Translations under genes and position numbers: made by a program | Shown here: in pieces, positions 25,167 to 33,735 of the stretch | Position numbering within the stretch: the stretch's first letter is position 1 | Layout of the letters: every line of letters begins with the position of its first letter | Notes under the pieces: model-generated | The model's database searches: none | The model's input: the letters and a program-made list of their open reading frames with translations, nothing else | Told to the model about the DNA's origin: nothing | Origin: TMED27 sp045106175 | Lineage (GTDB): Bacteria; Pseudomonadota; Alphaproteobacteria; Micavibrionales; Micavibrionaceae | DNA: 64,000 bases | Direction: 5' to 3' | Assembly (NCBI GenBank): GCA_045106175.1 | Contig: JBGCEF010000050.1 | Coordinates: 1 to 64,000, forward strand

Positions 25167-26762
25167 ATGACCCAAGCACAAGAACAAATCCCCCCGCATG
25201 CCAATCCCAATCATGAGCATATTTTGATCATAGATTTCGGCTCCCAAGTCACACAATTAATCGCACGTCGCGTCCGTGAAAGCGGTGTTTACTGTGAAAT
25301 ATGGCCTTTTAATCAAACGGATACCACGCGCATCCAATCTTTTAACCCAAAAGGAATTATTCTATCCGGCGGCCCATGTTCCGTTCTCGATGAGGACGCC
25401 CCAGCCGCGCCGCAAGACATGTTTGATCTTAATCTACCAATTTTGGGAATTTGCTACGGCCAACAAACACTCGTTAAACAACTTGGTGGTGAAGTAAAAG
25501 CCGGAGACGGTAAAGGCGAATTTGGCCGCGCCCATGTCGACGTAACTGATCATTCCAAACTAACCACAGGGATTTGGGACCAAGGGGCGCATGAACAAGT
25601 ATGGATGAGCCATGGCGACCATGTCACAAGCCTACCTGAAGGATTTAAAGTTATTGCAAAATCAGAAGGTGCGCCATTCGCCGTCATCGCCAACGAAGAA
25701 AAACAATTTTACGGCGTTCAATTTCACCCCGAAGTCGTTCATACACCGCACGGTGTCGACCTCTTTAAAAACTTTACACACGATGTTTGTGGCTGCTCTG
25801 GTGATTGGACCATGCAAAATTTCCGCGAAGAAACAATCGAGAAAATCCGCGCACAAGTCGGGAACGGAAAAGTTATTTGCGGCCTATCCGGCGGCGTAGA
25901 TAGTTCGGTCACGGCTGTTTTACTGCATGAAGCCATCGGCGACCAACTGACATGCATTTACGTTGATACAGGCTTAATGCGCACGGGTGAGAGTGAACAG
26001 GTCGTCTCGCTATTTCGCGACCACTATAACATTCCCCTCATTCATGAAGATGCGAGCGATAAATTCCTAGGTGGATTAGAGGGTGTTAGCGATCCTGAAA
26101 TTAAGCGTAAAATTATCGGTGGTTTATTTATTGATGTATTTGATACGTGTAAAGCAAGAGTAGGCGGCGCAGAGTTCTTGGCGCAAGGCACGCTTTACCC
26201 TGATGTTATTGAATCCGTCTCTTTTACGGGCGGCCCGTCTGTCACAATCAAATCACACCATAATGTCGGTGGCCTTCCAGATGATATGGAACTTCAATTA
26301 GTTGAGCCTCTGCGCGAACTGTTTAAAGACGAAGTCCGCGATCTGGGCCGCGCGCTCGGCATGGATGAAGACTTCATCAAACGCCACCCTTTCCCTGGCC
26401 CAGGCCTGGCAATACGTATGCCGGGGGAGATCACCGAAGACAAGCTGGAAATTTTGAGAAAGGCTGACACGGTTTATCTCGATGAAATCAAAAATGCAGG
26501 ACTCTATGACGAAATCTGGCAAGCCTTCGCTGTCCTTCTTCCGGTGCGTACCGTAGGTGTAATGGGCGATGGTCGTACCTATGATTATGTCTGTGCGTTA
26601 CGTGCGGTCACATCAACCGATGGGATGACGGCCGATTATTACCCGTTCGAGCATGATTTCTTAAGCCGTGTGTCAACCCGTATCATTAACGAAGTACACG
26701 GTATCAATCGCGTCACCTACGACATCACCTCCAAACCCCCAGGTACTATTGAGTGGGAATGA
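25167..26762 (+). CDS. guaA: GMP synthase (glutamine-hydrolysing)
   Basis: Converts XMP to GMP. Domains in order: class I glutamine amidotransferase (residues about 15-210) with GICYGQQTL nucleophile and QFHPEVVHT; ATP-pyrophosphatase with the P-loop GLSGGVDSSVTAVLLHE; and the C-terminal dimerisation domain ending INRVTYDITSKPPGTIEWE. Length 531 residues is typical. No obvious ribosome-binding site precedes the ATG. It is transcribed divergently from metF. guaB lies about 9 kb upstream. Confidence 0.97.
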   Translation: MTQAQEQIPPHANPNHEHILIIDFGSQVTQLIARRVRESGVYCEIWPFNQTDTTRIQSFNPKGIILSGGPCSVLDEDAPAAPQDMFDLNLPILGICYGQQTLVKQLGGEVKAGDGKGEFGRAHVDVTDHSKLTTGIWDQGAHEQVWMSHGDHVTSLPEGFKVIAKSEGAPFAVIANEEKQFYGVQFHPEVVHTPHGVDLFKNFTHDVCGCSGDWTMQNFREETIEKIRAQVGNGKVICGLSGGVDSSVTAVLLHEAIGDQLTCIYVDTGLMRTGESEQVVSLFRDHYNIPLIHEDASDKFLGGLEGVSDPEIKRKIIGGLFIDVFDTCKARVGGAEFLAQGTLYPDVIESVSFTGGPSVTIKSHHNVGGLPDDMELQLVEPLRELFKDEVRDLGRALGMDEDFIKRHPFPGPGLAIRMPGEITEDKLEILRKADTVYLDEIKNAGLYDEIWQAFAVLLPVRTVGVMGDGRTYDYVCALRAVTSTDGMTADYYPFEHDFLSRVSTRIINEVHGINRVTYDITSKPPGTIEWE

Positions 26763-26776
26763 AATAAATCCGCAAT

Positions 26777-27127
26777 TTATGAGAGTGCATTACAGTATCG
26801 TTCGTGTGTTTCTTGCATATCACCGATATGCTCCTCAACAACATCGCTATGGCGTGTTTCTAATTGCCTAAAAACAGGTATAACGCCATCCAGATACGAT
26901 TGCATCTGACCGCAGCTAAGTTCTCGAACGTTGCGTTCTTGGCAATTAACCAATGACATAGGGTAACTTAAAGGCTCAAGTAAACGAGAAAGCCGCGAGT
27001 CATCCATACTGCAACCAGCCTGTTCTAATTCGCCTGTTGTGGCATTTCTTTCGACGATTTCATCGGCCGCCGCAATGGACGCGCACAACGAAAATGCAGC
27101 GCCTAATAAAATGGATCTATTAATCAT
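26777..27127 (-). CDS. Small secreted Cys-containing protein of unknown function
   Basis: 116 residues. Signal peptide about residues 1-21 (SILLGAAFSLCASIAAA). The mature helical part has four Cys (in EQAGCSMDD, LVNCQERN, ELSCGQMQ and ERYCNALS), an even number that suggests two disulfides in the periplasm. No family recognised. It is convergent with guaA, 14 nt away, and stands alone. Confidence 0.65.
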   Translation of the reverse strand: MINRSILLGAAFSLCASIAAADEIVERNATTGELEQAGCSMDDSRLSRLLEPLSYPMSLVNCQERNVRELSCGQMQSYLDGVIPVFRQLETRHSDVVEEHIGDMQETHERYCNALS

Positions 27128-27259
27128 AAAAAATAAATATATGAAAAATAAAATTATGTCAAATTTATTGGGTCTTTATAAACCATCTGCCAGACATAAT
27201 TGGACAATAAATGTTTGATACAAGAATGAATCTGATTCTATAAACGCGATTATTAAATC

Positions 27260-27490
27260 TTACTCAGATTCAAAAACAACCTTAACGCCGCGCTTTTTAA
27301 AATAACTTTGCATCATTTTGCGCCCCGCACGATTATTTTGGCTCAACCTTTCAGCATGAAAACTAGCCACTTTTTCATTGGCATCATGCATAGCATCTTT
27401 TAAATCTGCAATCGCAAGATCAATATTCTCATTATCTGCCATCAAAGATGCGTAAACTGCTTCCTTTGCCTCTTCCAAAGTCTTTGCCAT
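27260..27490 (-). CDS. Small helical protein of unknown function (76 aa)
   Basis: From the ATG at 27490, preceded by AAGGA with a 9-nt spacing, the frame gives MAKTLEEAKEAVYASLMADN and a basic C terminus KKRGVKVVFESE. It is charged, helical, without membrane segments or Cys. The frame is open further upstream but that part is hydrophobic, overlaps the divergent small gene and has no start signal, so I exclude it. No family recognised. Confidence 0.6.
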   Translation of the reverse strand: MAKTLEEAKEAVYASLMADNENIDLAIADLKDAMHDANEKVASFHAERLSQNNRAGRKMMQSYFKKRGVKVVFESE

Positions 27491-27539
27491 ATGAAAAAAT
27501 CCTTTATTTTCGTAATGAAACAATGCTACAAACGCCCAC

Positions 27540-27674
27540 ATGAATACGCAAGATGAAAAAATACAAAAATCTGAAGATGGTATTATCACGGGTGCAAACA
27601 TCGCACCCAAAGGCCACGGCAGTGGATGTCCATGCTGTACACCTGAAGATGATGTACTGGATGATGAAGATTAA
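27540..27674 (+). CDS. Tiny acidic protein with a CPCC motif (44 aa)
   Basis: Reads MNTQDEKIQKSEDGIITGAN, then GHGSGCPCCTPEDDVLDDED to the stop. The three clustered Cys next to Gly/His, in an otherwise acidic chain, look like a metal- or redox-binding site. No Shine-Dalgarno precedes the ATG. It is divergent from the 76-residue gene (49 nt apart) and ends about 90 nt before pdxS. The ordered composition favours a real gene but evidence is limited. Confidence 0.45.
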   Translation: MNTQDEKIQKSEDGIITGANIAPKGHGSGCPCCTPEDDVLDDED

Positions 27675-27700
27675 AAAAATCCAGCAAAGCTATAGACTCT

Positions 27701-27728
27701 TTGCTTTTGCGAAACATATATGTATAAA
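27701..27728 (+). promoter_or_regulatory. Candidate promoter of pdxS-pdxT
   Basis: TTGCTT (27701-27706), 16-nt spacer, TATAAA (27723-27728); the spacer holds the palindrome CATATATG. The pdxS ATG follows 34 nt later with AAGGA in between. Confidence 0.45.
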
Positions 27729-27762
27729 TACCGCACCTTAAAGAGAACAAGGAATAAGAACA

Positions 27763-28647
27763 ATGGGCGAAAACGTAATCAATATTAAAACTGGTTTAGC
27801 AGAAATGTTAAAAGGCGGCGTAATCATGGATGTTGTAACCGCCGAACAAGCAAAAGTCGCAGAAGACGCAGGCGCAGTTGCTGTTATGGCACTTGAGCGT
27901 GTCCCGTCTGATATTCGTAAAGCTGGTGGTGTTGCCCGCATGAGCCCACCTGAAGTAATCGAAGAAGTTATGAATTCAGTTTCAATTCCTGTGATGGCGA
28001 AATGTCGTATTGGACATTTTGTTGAAGCGCAAATCATTCAACAACTCGGCGTCGACTATATTGATGAATCAGAAGTCCTAACCCCCGCCGATGAGCAATA
28101 CCACATCAACAAACATGACTTTAAAGTCCCATTTGTGTGTGGCGCGAAAAATTTAGGAGAAGCCCTCCGCCGTATTGGTGAAGGCGCAGCATTAATACGC
28201 TCAAAAGGCGAACCTGGTACGGGCAACGTTGTCGAGGCCGTCCGCCACATGCGCGATATAAGAAATGATATCATCCGCGTTGTAAATGCTGATGATACAG
28301 AACTCATGACAATGGCACGCGATATGATGGCGCCATATGAGCTGCTCAAAATTGTTAAAAAAGAAGGACGCCTTCCTGTGCCGCTTTTCTCTGCGGGTGG
28401 TATAGCAACTCCGGCGGATGCTGCATATTGTATGCAACTTGGCGCGGAAACTGTATTCGTAGGATCAGGAATCTTTAAATCTGACAATCCAGAAAAATTC
28501 GCAAAAGCCATCGTGAAAGCAACGGCGCATTATGATGACCCGGCAATTGTTCTTGAAGCTTCAAAAGAACTTGAAGGCGTCGCGATGAAAGGCACAGAAA
28601 TCAGCGAACTTGATGAGCCGATGAAAATGGCCAACCGCGGCTGGTAA
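27763..28647 (+). CDS. pdxS: Pyridoxal 5'-phosphate synthase lyase subunit PdxS
   Basis: Builds PLP directly from ribose 5-phosphate, glyceraldehyde 3-phosphate and ammonia supplied by PdxT. The barrel shows the family sequences GGVIMDVVTAEQAKVAEDAG, ALERVPSDIRKAGG and VMAKCRIGHFVEAQI with its active-site Lys, and VDYIDESEVLTPAD. Length 294 residues is normal. AAGGA precedes the ATG. pdxT follows after 39 nt. This DXP-independent route is less common in proteobacteria than PdxA/PdxJ. Confidence 0.97.
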   Translation: MGENVINIKTGLAEMLKGGVIMDVVTAEQAKVAEDAGAVAVMALERVPSDIRKAGGVARMSPPEVIEEVMNSVSIPVMAKCRIGHFVEAQIIQQLGVDYIDESEVLTPADEQYHINKHDFKVPFVCGAKNLGEALRRIGEGAALIRSKGEPGTGNVVEAVRHMRDIRNDIIRVVNADDTELMTMARDMMAPYELLKIVKKEGRLPVPLFSAGGIATPADAAYCMQLGAETVFVGSGIFKSDNPEKFAKAIVKATAHYDDPAIVLEASKELEGVAMKGTEISELDEPMKMANRGW

Positions 28648-28686
28648 AAACCATCCGAGAGAGTCTGTTCAAGAAAGACCGTTCAA

Positions 28687-29268
28687 ATGTCAAAACCAAA
28701 GATAGGCTGTCTTGCCCTTCAAGGTTGTGTTGAGAGGCACCGGCCGCATGTCGAAGCCGCGGGCGCACAATTTTTTGCTGTTAAAACGAAAGAACAATTC
28801 CAAGATATCGAGGCGTTTATCCTGCCTGGCGGCGAAAGCACGACCATGCTTAAACTCATTGAGCGTTTTGAACTGTGGGATGAACTGGCACAACAATTTC
28901 AACAAAAACCTGTCTGGGGCATTTGCGCTGGATCAATCCTTCTTGCTGAAACGGTTGAAAACCCACACCAAAAATCATTTGCCATCTTACCAATTACCGC
29001 AATACGCAACGGCTATGGCCGGCAGTTAGACAGCGAAATCATAGGGATAGACGGCTATGATGTATCCTATATTCGTGCACCTGTTTTAACCAAACCCGCC
29101 GATCATATAGAAATCTTCCACACTCGTGATGGTGAACCAACATGGGTTAGAGATGGTAAAAATATGGCATCTACATTTCATCCCGAACTAACCTTTGATT
29201 TCCCATCACCAATGCACCAACAATTCGTCGATCTAGTAAAACAACATAATCAGAAAAAAGCAGCATAG
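28687..29268 (+). CDS. pdxT: Pyridoxal 5'-phosphate synthase glutaminase subunit PdxT
   Basis: Class I glutaminase that releases ammonia for PdxS. Present are the family start GCLALQGCVERHRPHVEAAG, the oxyanion segment LPGGESTTMLKL, the nucleophile WGICAGSILLAE and the His-Glu of TFHPELTFD. Length 193 residues is typical. It sits directly after pdxS in an evident two-gene operon. Confidence 0.96.
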   Translation: MSKPKIGCLALQGCVERHRPHVEAAGAQFFAVKTKEQFQDIEAFILPGGESTTMLKLIERFELWDELAQQFQQKPVWGICAGSILLAETVENPHQKSFAILPITAIRNGYGRQLDSEIIGIDGYDVSYIRAPVLTKPADHIEIFHTRDGEPTWVRDGKNMASTFHPELTFDFPSPMHQQFVDLVKQHNQKKAA

Positions 29269-29303
29269 CCGTAAAGGTAATTTTATGGTTATATTAAAGT
29301 GTT

Positions 29304-30944
29304 ATGTCACTGATTTCCGATCTCATTAATCGTATCAACCCTGAATCCAAAGAAAAACCGCAACCGCTCCCTGAAACCAAGGCCGGTTTCGAAGAGCCGA
29401 TCTATAAGCAAGATCAGCAGCACCCTTCGATTGCGTACATGTACCTCAAACGAAAATTTCGTGATCTGGGGCGTATGAATGCCATCATTGAAACGCTAGG
29501 CCGTGATTTCTTAACGGCTATGCCCGACGGCGCTTATCAAAGCCGCTTGGGACAAATCGCCTACATGCATCGCCGTACGCACGAAGATTTAACCAATGAG
29601 GAAACGCAGCGCTGGTTGGATCGCGCACGTGATCACCAATATAAAAACCCGGATGATTGGGATGAATGGGATACGGCAAACCTCAATGAAATGACGAATA
29701 TGTATCTCATGTTCACCAATGTTGACCCCGACCTGATCGAAGAAAAAGCAAGATTATCTTACGAAGGCCGAAACCACCATCGCGCCCTCAAAGAAACAGG
29801 TGATTGGGAACAGGCAAAAGGATTTTTAGCCGCGCAAATTGATCTCCACCGAAAGATCGCTGATGCGCGATGTAAAGCGCTTGGTGTCGATTCTCACTAT
29901 CAAATGCTTATGCAGGAATTCATGCCCGGCATGACGATTTATGATACTGAATTATTATTCAACGCCCATGAAGATTCCCTCAATAAGCTTTACCCCGAAA
30001 TACGCGAAAAACAAGAAAGCGAAAATCTCCCGCTTGATATTGATGCAGATTATGAAGCTGCCAATCAAATGTGGCTAAACCGATCCTTACTTGAGGTCAT
30101 CGGATTTGATTTCAACCGCGGCGGATTATACGAGACGGGTCATAATCCCGTGGAAGGTGGAACAGTCGATGACACACGCTTAGTCATCAGTAACGTAGAT
30201 GAAACCAACTTCATGCACTCCATGAAAAGCGCTCTCCATGAGGGTGGCCATGGGTTATATATCCAAGGACTCCCACGTCAAAGCTGGCGCTATCAACCTG
30301 TTGCCATGGATCTCGGCGCTGCTGTCCATGAATCACAAGCGCTTTTGATCGAAATGATTTTAGGCCGCACACCTGAATTTTTTGAATTTCTATCACCCCG
30401 TTTAGAGGGGCTCTTTCATGGCATGAATAACCAAGCCCTTAGTCCTGAAAATCTATACAAACGCAAAACCCGCATCAAGCCGGGCGTCGATCGTAAAAAA
30501 GCCGATGAGGTAACATATTTTTATCACGTTAATCTACGTTTTAAATTAGAACGTGATTTGATCGATGGCTCGCTCGATATCGATGACCTGCCCGAAGCAT
30601 GGGTCGAAGGCATGCACGCATCGCTTGGCGTTCTACCCGAAAGCCACCTCCAAGGCTGCCTTCAGGATGTGCACTGGTTTGTCGGAAAATTCGGATATTT
30701 CCCCGCTTATGCGCTGGGGCATATGATGGCGGCGCAATTATTCCACACCATGAAAAAAGACCTCCCCGATATGCAAACGCAAATCCGTGAAGGAGATTTC
30801 ACAGATATCCGCAGTTGGCTTAATGACAACATTTACCAACATGGCCGCTTAATGAGCATGAAAGACATGCTCAAAAAAGCCACAGGAAAAGATCTGCGCG
30901 CAGAGTATCTGGAAAAACACTTACGCAATAGATACTTAAGTTGA
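29304..30944 (+). CDS. M32-family metallocarboxypeptidase (carboxypeptidase Taq family)
   Basis: 546-residue cytoplasmic zinc carboxypeptidase. The HExxH motif is HEGGH in SALHEGGHGLYIQGLP, around residue 311, with the third ligand Glu in AVHESQALLIEM. Further family motifs are GYFPAYALGHMMAAQLF and the final helices. The N-terminal 45 residues are a polar extension. A TATATT lies 8 nt before the ATG with no Shine-Dalgarno, so translation may be leaderless. The stop overlaps the next promoter. Confidence 0.94.
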   Translation: MSLISDLINRINPESKEKPQPLPETKAGFEEPIYKQDQQHPSIAYMYLKRKFRDLGRMNAIIETLGRDFLTAMPDGAYQSRLGQIAYMHRRTHEDLTNEETQRWLDRARDHQYKNPDDWDEWDTANLNEMTNMYLMFTNVDPDLIEEKARLSYEGRNHHRALKETGDWEQAKGFLAAQIDLHRKIADARCKALGVDSHYQMLMQEFMPGMTIYDTELLFNAHEDSLNKLYPEIREKQESENLPLDIDADYEAANQMWLNRSLLEVIGFDFNRGGLYETGHNPVEGGTVDDTRLVISNVDETNFMHSMKSALHEGGHGLYIQGLPRQSWRYQPVAMDLGAAVHESQALLIEMILGRTPEFFEFLSPRLEGLFHGMNNQALSPENLYKRKTRIKPGVDRKKADEVTYFYHVNLRFKLERDLIDGSLDIDDLPEAWVEGMHASLGVLPESHLQGCLQDVHWFVGKFGYFPAYALGHMMAAQLFHTMKKDLPDMQTQIREGDFTDIRSWLNDNIYQHGRLMSMKDMLKKATGKDLRAEYLEKHLRNRYLS

Positions 30945-30969
30945 CATAATTATAAACTTTCTATATCTT
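30941..30969 (+). promoter_or_regulatory. Promoter of the DacA-like gene
   Basis: Consensus TTGACA (30941-30946), 17-nt spacer, TATCTT (30964-30969). The ATG at 30976 begins 6 nt after the -10 box, so transcription would start at the start codon. This also favours the ATG at 30976 over the second ATG at 30982. Confidence 0.65.
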
Positions 30970-30975
30970 GCGCCA

Positions 30976-32262
30976 ATGGTTATGAAAACACCAGTGCGAT
31001 TAGCATCTGCAGTAATTGCAAGCTTTGCAATATCGGCGGCAAGTGCTGTATGGGCAGACGGCCATAGCGATGAATCACTTTACCAATCTGATGACACAAT
31101 CTACGTCCCGCCGCCGAGCAATGATATAAAACTAACACCCACCAGACCAAGGCAAAGACCAACCAAGGAAGAAGCATCACAAACGCTAGAGATTGGTACA
31201 GCCGAAATCGAAAACGCATTAGCGCAAATACGCCCTAAACTAAGGCCAGATTTTAATGCAATCCCTCCAATACCAGCATGGCTGAATGGAGCTTCATATA
31301 TTGTCATTAACCCCGCAACAAATCGTGTCCTCATTGAAAAAGATGCAGATAAATTAGAAGAACCAGCATCTCTGACAAAGCTTCTAGCAGGCGCAGTCAT
31401 GTTTGATGCGATTAGTAGGGACCCTGATAGATTTGATTTAGATGAAAAAATTTTGGTACCGCAATGGGCGATTGATACGATTAAAAACCATCCATTAGGA
31501 ATTGCACATTTTCGAAAACTTGATGCGGAAACACCATACAAAATAGGCGATTTATTGCTTGGCATGGGCGCACGATCCGATGGCATTTCAACACTCGCAT
31601 TGGCCCTTCATTTTGCCGATGAATATTATGAATGGGAAGGCAGCGAGTCCGAAAAAACCCAACGTTTTGTAGAAGAGATGAACGCACTCGCTCAGAGAAT
31701 TGGTATGAGCAATTCCGAATTCAATGTCACAACAGGAATCCGCTCATCAGGTACTAACCAATCTACACCCGAAGATATGGCTCGTCTGATAAATTACATG
31801 AATACGGAACATCCAGAATTAATGGAACACACATTTGGCACACCCAGATTTAATATCTCGGATTTAACAACTTGGACTGTTCCAACAAGCCGACTGTTCC
31901 AAAGACGACCCGAACGCGTTCAAAACGCAAAAACCGGCGCAACACGCGAAGGCTACACATTCGCACTAACATACGAACAAGCGGGAAGTGAAACACCGCT
32001 AATTGCCGTCATTATGGACATCCATGCACCAAATGATAGTCAAGCCAGAGAACGCAGATCACAACTAGCCATTGATGTTTTAACAGTTGCGTATGATACG
32101 CTAGAGTGGAAAGGCCCAGATGCAGGACGTCTAATCGATGAAGAGATTGTAACAGCCGTTTTACAGTCAAAAAGACCACGAATGAGGATAATTAACCCAG
32201 CACCAGAAACCATCGAAGTAGCCAACCCGCAACAACAAAGCCCATTTGGTCCCTCACCTTAG
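30976..32262 (+). CDS. D-alanyl-D-alanine carboxypeptidase-like protein (S11 family) with altered SxN motif
   Basis: 428-residue penicillin-binding-protein fold. A signal peptide (to about residue 27, ASAVWA) is followed by a Pro/Arg-rich linker (45-65) and the S11 domain. The catalytic S132-L-T-K135 and the K319-T-G motif are intact. The second motif, normally S-x-N, reads S201-D-G203 in GMGARSDGIST, so the Asn is missing. Family members trim the terminal D-Ala of peptidoglycan stem peptides. The variant may be slower or serve another role. The C terminus is Pro/Gln-rich without a clear amphipathic anchor. Confidence 0.88.
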   Translation: MVMKTPVRLASAVIASFAISAASAVWADGHSDESLYQSDDTIYVPPPSNDIKLTPTRPRQRPTKEEASQTLEIGTAEIENALAQIRPKLRPDFNAIPPIPAWLNGASYIVINPATNRVLIEKDADKLEEPASLTKLLAGAVMFDAISRDPDRFDLDEKILVPQWAIDTIKNHPLGIAHFRKLDAETPYKIGDLLLGMGARSDGISTLALALHFADEYYEWEGSESEKTQRFVEEMNALAQRIGMSNSEFNVTTGIRSSGTNQSTPEDMARLINYMNTEHPELMEHTFGTPRFNISDLTTWTVPTSRLFQRRPERVQNAKTGATREGYTFALTYEQAGSETPLIAVIMDIHAPNDSQARERRSQLAIDVLTVAYDTLEWKGPDAGRLIDEEIVTAVLQSKRPRMRIINPAPETIEVANPQQQSPFGPSP

Positions 32263-32302
32263 ATTGACTTGAAAGCCGAAAAGCCTTACATCTTCATTTA
32301 TT

Positions 32303-33733
32303 ATGATGAAATATATTTCCACACGCGGTCACACAGAAACAGACGGGGCAAAAAGCTTCGAAGACGTACTCTTAACGGGCCTTGCCCCTGATGGCGGCCT
32401 ATATGTTCCAGAAAAATTTCCGCATTTTAGCAAAGATGAATTAAAATCATTAGCAGGACAATCTTATATTGAAGTTGCGCGCGCAGTGATGTGGCCATTC
32501 GTAGAAGGATCAATCGAACGCGAAGATTTTGATACGATTGTATCTGAAACATATGCCCGCGAAGTATTTGATCATGAAAGCGTGACCCCGCTTGTACAGC
32601 TATCTTCCAAAATCTGGTTGATGGAATTACATCGTGGCCCGACGATTGCGTTTAAAGATGTAGCCCTGCAAATGCTAGGGCGTTTATTTGATCACGTTCT
32701 AAAAAAACGCGGTGAACGCGTCACGATCGTGGGCGCGACGTCTGGCGATACAGGCTCCGCAGCTATCGAGGGCTGTAAAGCATGTGATAATGTCGATGTA
32801 TTTATACTCCACCCAAGCGGCCGCGTCAGTGACGTGCAGCGCAAGCAGATGACAACAATTAATGCGGCAAACGTCCATAACCTTGCGATCGAAGGCACAT
32901 TCGATGATTGCCAGAACGCAGTCAAAGATATGTTCAACGATCCGTCTTTTAGGGCGGAAATGTCATTATCCGCCATTAATTCAATTAACTGGGCGCGCAT
33001 AATGGCGCAAATCGTCTATTATTTCACAACGGCATTGGCGCTGGGTGCACCTGAAAAGAAAGTCTCTTTTAGTGTTCCAACAGGAAATTTCGGTAATGTT
33101 TTCGCCGCCCATTGCGCGCGCAAAATGGGATTGCCGATCGGTAAGTTAATTATTTCAACCAATAAAAATGATATTCTGACACGTTTCTTTGAGACGGGTG
33201 AAATGAAGATGGACGGGGTTGATGCAACATTATCACCATCCATGGATATCCAAATTTCCAGTAATTTTGAACGCTACCTTTTTGAACTATTCAGCCGCGA
33301 TTACGGCATGCTTAGTGATGCCATGGATGAATTTAAAACAACAGGCAGTATGTCCGTTGGTAATCATCTTTTGGAAATGGCTTGCAGTGATTTTGTAGCA
33401 CATCGTTGCAATGACGAAGCGACATTAGACATTATTCGTGAAGTTTATAACGACACAGGCGAGGTCTTAGATCCGCACACAGCCATCGGTGTATCCGCAG
33501 CAAAAGCCTACGAAGATAAAATTGATGGTCCTATTGTTGCTCTGGCTTGTGCGCATGCTGCAAAATTCCCGGATGCTGTTGAAAAAGCGATCAATATTCG
33601 CCCACCACTTCCCGCGAAAATGTCTGATCTGTTTGAACGTGAAGAATTCCTAACCGAATTGCCGAATAACCTTAATACTATTCAAGACTTCATAAGACAA
33701 AACGCACGTATCACCAAAAAAGACGCCGCATAG
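32303..33733 (+). CDS. thrC: Threonine synthase
   Basis: PLP enzyme converting O-phosphohomoserine to threonine. The N terminus KYISTRGHTETDGAKSFEDV, LAPDGGLYVPEKFP and the PLP Lys in GPTIAFKDVALQMLGRLFD (around residue 117) are diagnostic, as is VTIVGATSGDTGSAAIEGC. Length 476 residues suits the long proteobacterial class. Two consecutive ATG codons start it; either may be used. The M16 peptidase gene begins 2 nt after its stop. Confidence 0.96.
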   Translation: MMKYISTRGHTETDGAKSFEDVLLTGLAPDGGLYVPEKFPHFSKDELKSLAGQSYIEVARAVMWPFVEGSIEREDFDTIVSETYAREVFDHESVTPLVQLSSKIWLMELHRGPTIAFKDVALQMLGRLFDHVLKKRGERVTIVGATSGDTGSAAIEGCKACDNVDVFILHPSGRVSDVQRKQMTTINAANVHNLAIEGTFDDCQNAVKDMFNDPSFRAEMSLSAINSINWARIMAQIVYYFTTALALGAPEKKVSFSVPTGNFGNVFAAHCARKMGLPIGKLIISTNKNDILTRFFETGEMKMDGVDATLSPSMDIQISSNFERYLFELFSRDYGMLSDAMDEFKTTGSMSVGNHLLEMACSDFVAHRCNDEATLDIIREVYNDTGEVLDPHTAIGVSAAKAYEDKIDGPIVALACAHAAKFPDAVEKAINIRPPLPAKMSDLFEREEFLTELPNNLNTIQDFIRQNARITKKDAA

Positions 33734-33735
33734 AT

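Noticed and set aside
27491..27610. Upstream extension of the 76-residue gene
   Set aside because: It overlaps the divergent small gene and has no start signal, while AAGGA precedes the ATG at 27490.
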